NCBI GenBank assembly: GCA_051453625.1
Contig: JBOZIK010000001.1
Location: forward strand, 223,433,182 to 223,497,181
Length of the DNA stretch: 64,000 nucleotides
Origin: Welwitschia mirabilis
Lineage: Eukaryota; Gnetophyta; Gnetopsida; Welwitschiales
Direction: 5' to 3'
Below are positions 57,001 to 64,000 of this stretch, in pieces; position 1 is the first letter of the stretch; each line of letters opens with the position of its first letter. The position numbers and the translations under genes are program-made. The notes under the pieces are model-generated. The model made no database searches. It was not told the DNA's origin and worked only from the letters and a program-made list of their open reading frames with translations.

Positions 57001-57024
57001 CCCTAGCAACATCCCTAAAATTTT
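57001..57024 (-). promoter_or_regulatory. Athila-type primer-binding site of element D
   Basis: Minus strand TTTTAGGGATGTTGCTAGGG, a mutated relative of TGGCGCCGTTGCCGGGGA. It lies a few bases inside the LTR. Confidence 0.7.
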
Positions 57025-57028
57025 TTAG

Positions 57029-58364
57029 TATGGTACAATGACTTAGATTTAAAGCTAAGTTTATACTTAGCTATTATTCTTACTTAGGGATAACACGGTA
57101 TAGGTTCTGAAATGCAATAATTTTTGCTAACATGCAAGTTACAAAGTTTAAGAAAAGAAAGAAAAACAAAGTGACTTTTAAGTTGTATTTTAAACTTTTT
57201 CTTGAGATAGAAGGAAAGCAAACTATTTCTAAAGTATCATCAATTTATTTCTAAGCTATCCTTTGCTCCATTGTTATCCTGTTGCCTTCTTGTAAAACAA
57301 TTAAAACCATCAAGTAATTTTGGCTTATGTCATGGGGCATAATCTCTCCTACCACATGAGAAATGGTACATTTAATTAACACTTTAAAGTAATAATAGAA
57401 AGTAAGGATTCTAAGTACTTAAGATCTATGAAATTAAAGACTTAGACTAAGTGATTAAAAGGAATTCACTCAACTTAAATGAATCTAATAATTAAATGAA
57501 TCTAATAATTAAAGTACATCTAATCATTTCAAATATAAAATAACTCATGATCTGAAAGCAAAGGTAATAACTTTATGTATTATAAAAAAGAAACAACTTC
57601 ATAGCAAAGGAAGAAATAAGTAGAAAGAAATTCTTAGCAATTCTGAAGCCTAGCTCACTCTCTAAAAGATTTATTTAGAAAGCCACCAGAAGTTGATTCT
57701 CTAAGGTTCTAAATTCTCCAAGCCAAAGATGAATATAGTGAAGGGTTCAATGCTAGGAAAAGATAAGGGTTAGGATTGGTTACAAGCTCTTGAATTGTAA
57801 TGTTAGATAGAATCTTCATCATCTAGCATTAGGTAGATAAGATTTTGTCTTATAACATTAGGTAGAGGTTGTCTTATAGTGTTAGGTAGATAAGATTTTG
57901 TCCTTTAGCATTAGGTAAAATCTCCCTCACTTAATATTTTGTGGAGGTTATCTTATAGTATTTAGTGGAGATCATCATATAGTATTAGGTGGAATCTTTG
58001 TCATGATCAGTATAACATATGTCCTTTAGAGTTAGTTTCCTCTACCAATCAATGTTATCGACACATGTCTCCAATGCCACTTTCACATGTCTCTGCCACA
58101 TGTCTTCCCTTGTTACTACCCTATGTCCCCACCTCATGTCTCCATTGCCACTATTGTTTTATGCAAAATTGTGTTCATCTTTTGTCATGTGTTCTAAATC
58201 GTGGCTAAAGATCTACAACTATTATGAAGAAAAACATAATATGAAATTTTATTTTAAAAATAATAGAAGACAAATTTTATGATTAAAACAATTAATTAAT
58301 GTCTTTGTTTATAATAAATTGGTCTAAAACACTTGATATAAATACCAATTTTTACATGTTAATA
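57029..58364 (-). repeat. 5' LTR of element D
   Basis: About 1336 bp, partner of 49,731-51,075. Contains repeated GTTAGGTAGA-type blocks (about 57,800-57,990) shared by both LTRs. Confidence 0.85.
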
Positions 58365-58530
58365 CTTTGTATCACTTAATAATATTGTTAACATCAAATG
58401 TTTTTGAAAAAAACCCATTTTTTAAGTAATTCTATTCCTCCTAATGGAATATCTACCAACTCTTAGGTAATTTTTTCAACATGTCTATCATATCCTTCTT
58501 ACATGATTATTCTCTAATTATTATCTTGAA
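58365..58530 (-). pseudogene. copia C2 reverse transcriptase, N-terminal fragment
   Basis: Minus strand reads LPKSW-type residues in one frame and ELVDIPLGGIELLKKWVFFK in the neighbouring frame. This corresponds to the WELVDLP...KWVFK start of copia RT. The rest of the enzyme resumes at 49,730 beyond element D, so D inserted here. Confidence 0.75.
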
Positions 58531-60030
58531 TGACATTATTTTAAGAGGTTGGTTCACCATCGAATGTTAAATGAAGCTTATCATTATCATCATCATGATA
58601 TGTAAGTGAGTCTTGTTTGGTTTTAGTTTTATCCTTTTCATCATCATGAACATCTTGGAGAGTAGATTGTAACCACGTACTTCATTGTCATCTTTGGGTG
58701 GTGTCAACTTTTTTTTGATTGAAAAATCTATTGAATTTCCACTAGAACCATGACCAAGTATGTTAGGATTACTAAAATACTCAATTTCAATAGGTTGAAA
58801 AGTACACATATCAATAATAGAAATTAAAGCATCATTGGTGATTACATATCCCTCCTCAACTGTGGGACATTGGGCATTCAATATAGTCATTAGATTTGAG
58901 GAAGGATTAAGCTTTAAAGGATCAAATTAAAAATCATTGTTTAGTGTTTCTAAAAAGATGACATCATGAAAAACAATGATCTTGTGATGCTTTAGGATAT
59001 ATACTTGAAAGCCCTTCTAATCAATTGGGTATGCCCCAAGAATGCCAATATAAGAATGTGCTCCAAATTTATTATGATGTTCTCTTGAAATGTGGACATA
59101 GCAATTGCAATTAAAAACATTAAGATGATATAAATTTGGCTTGAAATCATATCATTTTTCACTTGGAGATACTTCCTTTTCTATATAATAACCAATGTAC
59201 TTTTTAAGATGCATTACTATGTTCATTACATCACCTGAAACATAGGTTACATAGCCATGAAAATGCATCATAAAATGTTCTATATTCATAATGGTATGAT
59301 TAAATTACTTTGCAATTCCATTCTATTGTGGCATCTAGGGGGGGATCTTTAAGTGACAAATCCCTTCATAAGCAAGAAAATCTTTGTACTTAGTATATGT
59401 ACATTCACATCATTATATAAGTAAAATACTTTAATCTTGTAATCAATGTGGTTTTCTATCTTAGCTTTGAACTTCTTAAAAATATCCAAAACTTGATATT
59501 TGACTTTGATAAAATACACCCAATCCATTTATGTATGATTCTTAATAAATGAGATGAAGTATCGAAAGCCTTAGAGTGTAGGAATTGTAATTAAACCATA
59601 AAAATCACTATGTATAAGTAAGGCTTATGATCTGTGTGTCACTTACTGGGTGCAAATTATTATCTAGTGGCTTTACCCATATGCATGCTTCATATTAAGG
59701 AAAATATCATGAAATAACTGGAAGAAGACAATGACCATTCTCATATATAACAGTCAAGTTTTGCGAGGTGAGGTGCCCTACTCAAGCATCCCATAACAAT
59801 GATGAAAAACTATCATTATGAAAAAATGTATAGGATATTTAATGCATTCTAAGATCTCCTTGAAGATAACCAAGCTTTCCATCCATGTAGCTTTTCATAA
59901 TCAAGTAATTATTCCCCTTATAAATATCCATAAAGTGCTTCATCATGAAGATAGAGTGATATTCTCTCAGTAGAATTGAAAGAAAGAGAAGATGTAATCT
60001 CAAGAAAGGCATATATAAAACATACAAGAT
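58531..60030 (-). pseudogene. copia C2 integrase and linker
   Basis: Minus strand order: pre-integrase stretch YKGNNYLIMKSYMDGKLGYL (59,850-59,910), RYFISFIKNH and WVYFIKVKYQVLDIFKKF (59,440-59,570), a PQ.NGIAK segment near 59,315-59,330, and HLNVFNCNCYVHISREHHN (59,075-59,130). Then ILGAYPID.KGFQVYI and VFHDVIFLETLN (58,940-58,975). The frame 58,567-58,890 covers the variable linker before RT (TILNAQCPTVEEGY to PPKDDNEV). These match Ty1/copia integrase and its C-terminal GKGY-like region. Many frameshifts and stops. The pre-integrase wording suggests the Tork lineage, tentatively. Confidence 0.88.
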
Positions 60031-60460
60031 GGTCTATGGAAAGAGTGATGTCATGTCAAAGGTAATTGAATCAGACCCTTCCAGAAGAGCTAGTGTTCTC
60101 TTTGTCAAATATAAATGACTTGGTTCTTTAAAAAAGATATTAAAACAATCACACGTATGAGTCATGTGATAAGTTGCACCCATGTCAAGAATTTATGTTT
60201 CATCTTGAGATATGTTCTTACTTATACAAATAAAATTAAAGTTTTTAAAAGCAGTGTTGAATTTAAAAGATCCAACATCTTTAAATAAACCAAATTCTTT
60301 AGTTACTGCATTTGTCTTAGGGGTAAATTTGATCTTTTTCCAAGAAATCCTGCAGAAATATTTGATATAATCTTATCTTCTACACCATGAACATTGATAT
60401 TTGTTTTTATTTAGAGCAGTAATTTTTTTATCTAACTTCTTCTTTTGTTGAGGCTAATTA
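60031..60460 (-). pseudogene. copia C2 protease and Gag zinc knuckle
   Basis: Minus strand: a zinc-knuckle relic CSWCRR.DYIKYFC (about 60,350-60,395; C..C....H....C with His changed to Tyr). It is followed by ILDMGATYHMTHTCDCF (about 60,145-60,195), the copia protease active site with the usual D.GAT.HM pattern, then LALLEGSDS. The order knuckle-protease-integrase is the copia order. Confidence 0.85.
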
Positions 60461-62860
60461 TGAGGAGGTAGGATAGTAGATTATTGTGTATATGGAGCTT
60501 TTCCTTTATCATAAGACTTATTCTTAGGTTGATGAGCTTTCTTTATCAAGCTATTAGTTTTATTATAGAGGACCATGAGAACGAGAAACTATGAATACTG
60601 CATTAGAGGAAAAAGAGCCAATGAAGTTCAATTATGATTCTATACTGATAAGATCCTCACTGAGTATGTTAAAGTTCATATTGTATAGTTGCTTACTTTC
60701 ATGAAGAGGAAAAATATGGCTATGAAGAGATAAATCCTCTAAACAACAACAAACTAAGATGACATAATAAATGCATCCTTTATTTTTTGGTTCTATCTTA
60801 GTAATCTTTACCTTAATATCCATCATCTAAGTTATGAGTTAATATATTTTGCCTTTCTGATAATAAAGGTTATTCATGCTTGTAATGAGATTAATCAATT
60901 CTAGATTATTCTTCACATAAAATGTATCTCATAAAGTATAATAATTGGTATAGCTTGGTTTACTTTTATCAACCACCTTTTTATGTAAAGTGGACAAAAA
61001 ATTTTACGTTATCTCTATGAACTTACTATCAATGGCTTCTCATGCATCTTCTTCATCTTAATTCTAAAGAGGAACATGTATCTTTTTAGAAATATATCTA
61101 TCAAGTTCATAAATGTACATTATAGACATAAAATCTTCTTTTCATTCCTCTCAACTTTGATCATCATGTAAAGTCACCCTAAGGTTGGTCATAATTCCTA
61201 CAATAAAAATAGATGTGAAGCTATCTAAAAAGATTTAGAATCTACCTTTTAACATTAAACCCATGATGAATTCTGAGAAGATATAAAATGGGTTTAACAA
61301 ATCATGAGATAAATTCATATTTTATAGGAATCTTACTTACATCCATTACTAAAAGTTATCTATTCATTATGTAAAGAAATCTTATCAAAACAAAAAAGGA
61401 AGCAAGGAAAAATAAAGAAAATGGTATACTCATAGGAAAAGAAATCTTACTCTAATCCATAGTTTCAAGTGATCTATCCAAGTCACAATGTAAGACAAGA
61501 ATCACCATGAAGAGGTATTGTCACAATAAAAGGGGATCCTCTCATAGTTTTGAGTGATCTATCCAAATCAAAAAGTGTGATAAAGCTATTCCACCACCAA
61601 ACTCAAATGATTAAAATCCTAAACATACAAAAGAAAAATAAAGGTAATTTTGTTAAGATTTCTTAATGTGTATGAGGTGAAACTTAGATTTGATTAATAT
61701 GATGAAAATGCTAAGATTGGTTAATTTTAGATCTGCTTTCAAATTTAAGTAATGATCAGATTTCTTCTAACGGGATTACCACTTGTCTCCTAAAGAAGTA
61801 AAGACAAATGTATAAGTCATGTTGGTAGAGCATTTAAGTCTTCGACTAATTTAAATTACCTTAGATTTTTACCTTTCTTAAGGGAAGATACTATGCAATT
61901 TTGGTAATTTACTTATACCTCCAACCTAGTAATTTTGTTTTGTTTATTAATTTTATGTCCTTTTGATGATAAATCTTACCACTATTCCTCTAGTCTTTAT
62001 CTAATATACCCTTGATTACCAAGGTATATGCAAGAATCTAGACCTCAAGGCATCCAAGGAATTTCCACTTAAGAGAGACAACTCTCTGTATGGCCCAAAA
62101 TTCATAGTTATGGGAGTTTAAGATTATGTAATAAGCTTTAGAAGGTAGTGTAAAGCCTAACATAGATCTCTATTTATGTGAGGCTCCTCCTGTCCATTAC
62201 TAACTAAAACTTATTATCAGTAAAATGTATTAAGTGTCTAATATAAATAGTAATTTCCATTTTTAAAGCCTTAGATGCAATCTTAAACTTAAAAGTTAGT
62301 TTGTAAAAAAAGCAAAGGAAAAACACACAAGAAACACATACAAAAATAGGGTCTGAACTAGTATAATTAAGCTAAGTGAATCTTTCTCAATAATTAAACT
62401 TAGATTAACCTATCTAAATCACAAAATCAAATCTTATGAGATAAAAAAAAAAATCAAGTATAGTGGATCTTTCTCCATATCCCAAACTTGACTTAATTGG
62501 AAAAATAAATAAAAAGAAAAGAAAATAAAGGCTAAAGGGTTATAATGATGAAAAGAATGCCTCAAAACCTTGAAAAGTACTCAAAAAGGCTTAAAAGAGT
62601 GATTTTTATTCTTACAAAGTAAAAAATGCCTAAAAAACTCAAATCCTTTTAAAAAATCTCAAAAAACCAAAAACGCTAAAAATGCCTTATGTGTGCAAAA
62701 GTAAAGCAATGGCTGAGCAACGATTTACAAAATTACATGTATGTAGTAGAGCACTAAAAGCTAAATAATAACTTGAGATCTTGCATGTGTGTATGATATA
62801 AATAAAAGCTATCATAAATGTTAACAATTTTATTTTTCTAGTCCTCTTAAAGTTGAACCT
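60461..62860 (-). pseudogene. copia C2 gag and leader
   Basis: Region upstream (minus sense) of the zinc knuckle. The gag start is set by NLRVTLHDDQS at 61,150-61,200, shared with C1. The leader (61,640-62,860) matches C1 45,440-46,640 inverted. An ISKKIHVPL and KVVDKSKPSYTNYYTL stretch (60,930-61,090) is probably the middle of gag, but I cannot match it confidently. The frames 60,632-60,826 and 62,687-62,899 are not independent genes. The 5' LTR is not in the window. Confidence 0.55.
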
Positions 62861-62904
62861 GTGATCTATAAGTTCATAGGCTAATAGATTTACTAGCATA
62901 CTAT
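62780..62904 (-). repeat. tRNA/SINE-like segment at the edge of the C2 leader
   Basis: Minus strand: TATGCTAGTAAATCTATTAG followed about 18 bases later by GATCACAGGTTCAACTT, resembling A box and B box spacing of a tRNA-derived promoter. A related GGTATTAGATTTAATTCC lies in C1 at about 45,507-45,524. Weak. Confidence 0.25.
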
Positions 62905-64000
62905 TGTGATGTTAAATTATATATTTTTGATGAGGTATTTTGAGTAGTTTTGTAAGATGTTTAGATAATTTTAAGTATAAAACAATGATTATTAAGAGTC
63001 AAGGAGAAAATCATGAAAATGCATAATCATTAGCACATTTGGAGGCATTTTGGAACAATTTTGATACTTTACATTTTGAGAAATAATTAATAATCTACAA
63101 GGCCAATTTAACTTAATTGAAGAGCTTTAGAAGCCTGTCGTCCTCTTCACTGTCTAGCTGACTGCCTTGGCAATGCCACATGTTTATTGATAAAGATGCT
63201 AATTAGACTAAAGATGGAAGCCAATATAGAAGCTCTCTTAACATGTCATTTTCCTCTACATCATCTAGACAATAATCAAGATGATACCTAAAATTAGTTA
63301 ATGCATCAAACTTCACCAATCTTGTGTAATGTGTCATGCACCTTCTATGCACTATTAGGATTTCTATTGCATCTATTGGATTTGCTATTTTTTGAGTTTG
63401 TTATTGTAAATAAATATCTCCTTCTCTCTTGCTTTGAGTTTATATTCTTTAGTACTTGAAAATCTTGTGATAGGATATTGAAGGGAAGAAGATCCATCCA
63501 TTAGCTATAGGAAGAAGTATTCCTTAGTGCTGGATTATGTTTTCTTCATTGAGGTGCGACTACTTTGCAACAGGATGTTGATTCGACTCTAATAAATATC
63601 TTCTTTTATTTTTATATATATTCATGTGCATATTTCTTATGATTTATGTTGTTTATGATTCAAGTAATAGCTTCATAGTTGATATAGATTATTAAGGATA
63701 ACCTTTATTAAGGTTAAAATTATTATTCTAGGATTTTCATTGCATTGTATATTATATTTTCTATCTTAATCATTACATATTTTTCATACTCAGTTCTACG
63801 TGCTTGGTAGCCTAGGTTAGTTAGGATTAGTAACAATTTCCTTTATTGATCTAGATTATACAGGGCTAATCTTGATGATACAGATTTACTAGTCAGATAG
63901 ATATTGCATTTAGAGTAGTTTGATTTGAATTACATTAGTGCGTTTATTTTCTTGCATTGTACTTTTCATTATTGAACCTAAAAAGAAAAACATAAAAATA
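62905..64000 (+). repeat. Athila-type LTR, copy d (cut by the window end)
   Basis: Aligns with copy c from its first base (TGTGATGTTAAATTATATAT versus TGTAATGCCAAATTATATGT) to the window edge, covering about 1.1 of 1.25 kb. No purine tract precedes it, so it is a 5' LTR or a solo LTR. Confidence 0.8.

Larger units (their letters stand above)
49731..58364 (-). mobile_element. element D: Athila-type Ty3/gypsy retrotransposon
   Basis: Minus-strand element with 5' LTR 57,029-58,364, PBS 57,001-57,024, protease, RT, RNase H and integrase in the normal gypsy order, a 3' region, a decayed PPT, and 3' LTR 49,731-51,075. It is inserted within the RT of copia C2. Length is 8.6 kb. The gag part seems shortened (about 1.1 kb between leader and protease). 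Possible target duplication GTTTG (49,725-49,729) versus CTTTG (58,365-58,369) is weak. Every domain carries stops. Confidence 0.88.

Noticed and set aside
50730-58282. Similar plus frames 50,730-51,005 and 58,019-58,282 as a conserved gene pair
   Set aside because: They occupy equivalent positions in the two LTRs of element D on its antisense strand; LTR identity explains the similarity.
61800-61880. tRNA-like GTTGGTAGAGCA
   Set aside because: The same place in C1 (inverted, about 46,500-46,555) shows it is part of the copia leader, and no full cloverleaf can be drawn.
1-64000. Bacterial-type features (operons, ribosome binding sites, attachment sites)
   Set aside because: Everything identifiable is eukaryotic LTR retrotransposon sequence.

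Overview
This window looks like a gene-poor, AT-rich heterochromatic stretch of a plant nuclear genome. It is built almost entirely from old, nested and mutated LTR retrotransposons. I found no intact host gene, no rRNA, no convincing functional tRNA, no CRISPR array and no operon-like organisation. The plant assignment rests on Athila/Tat-type and chromovirus-like Ty3/gypsy proteins, Tork-like Ty1/copia proteins, and primer-binding sites of the usual plant initiator-Met and Athila types. I cannot name the species. The short open frames are mostly chance; only a few are fragments of retrotransposon proteins.

Layout. 1-2.9 kb (+): integrase remnants of two Ty3/gypsy elements, a chromovirus-like one and an Athila-like one. 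3.5-7.0 kb (-): an element with 225-230 bp LTRs, interrupted by a solo LTR (4202-4521) that still has a perfect GTAAC target duplication. 9.06-11.2 kb and 20.36-22.39 kb: two copies of an unclassified ~2.1 kb repeat. 11.2-11.78 kb (-): gag and primer site of a gypsy element whose LTR is split by element E. 11,779-18,507 (+): element E, a structurally complete non-autonomous retrotransposon with paired ~425 bp LTRs, PBS, PPT, a CpG-retaining higher-order tandem array and two tandem gag modules, but no visible pol.

22.4-32.2 kb (+): Athila-type LTRs (copies a, b, c; a fourth, d, closes the window), with internal remnants. 32.4-41.5 kb (-): element P, an Athila-family deletion derivative with both LTRs, PBS, PPT and a duplicated 3' region. 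44.1-47.4 kb (+): a copia derivative (C1). 48.5-62.9 kb (-): a second copia copy (C2), cut within its reverse transcriptase by element D (49,731-58,364, -), the best-preserved element. D keeps, in pol order, protease, RT, RNase H, integrase, 3' region and LTR, and belongs to the same family as P.

Older elements supplied targets for younger ones, and P and E look like parasites of the pol genes of relatives. Every coding region I could align has in-frame stops. In the one place where two copies can be compared codon by codon (the gag modules of E), stops are explained by C-to-T change in Gln codons, as expected from cytosine methylation and deamination. Four of the eight N gaps lie at repeat junctions and a fifth lies inside an LTR, so some tandem structures need long-read confirmation. 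I did not find a clear new biological system. The strongest candidates for novelty are element E with its array, and the P/D parent-derivative pair.
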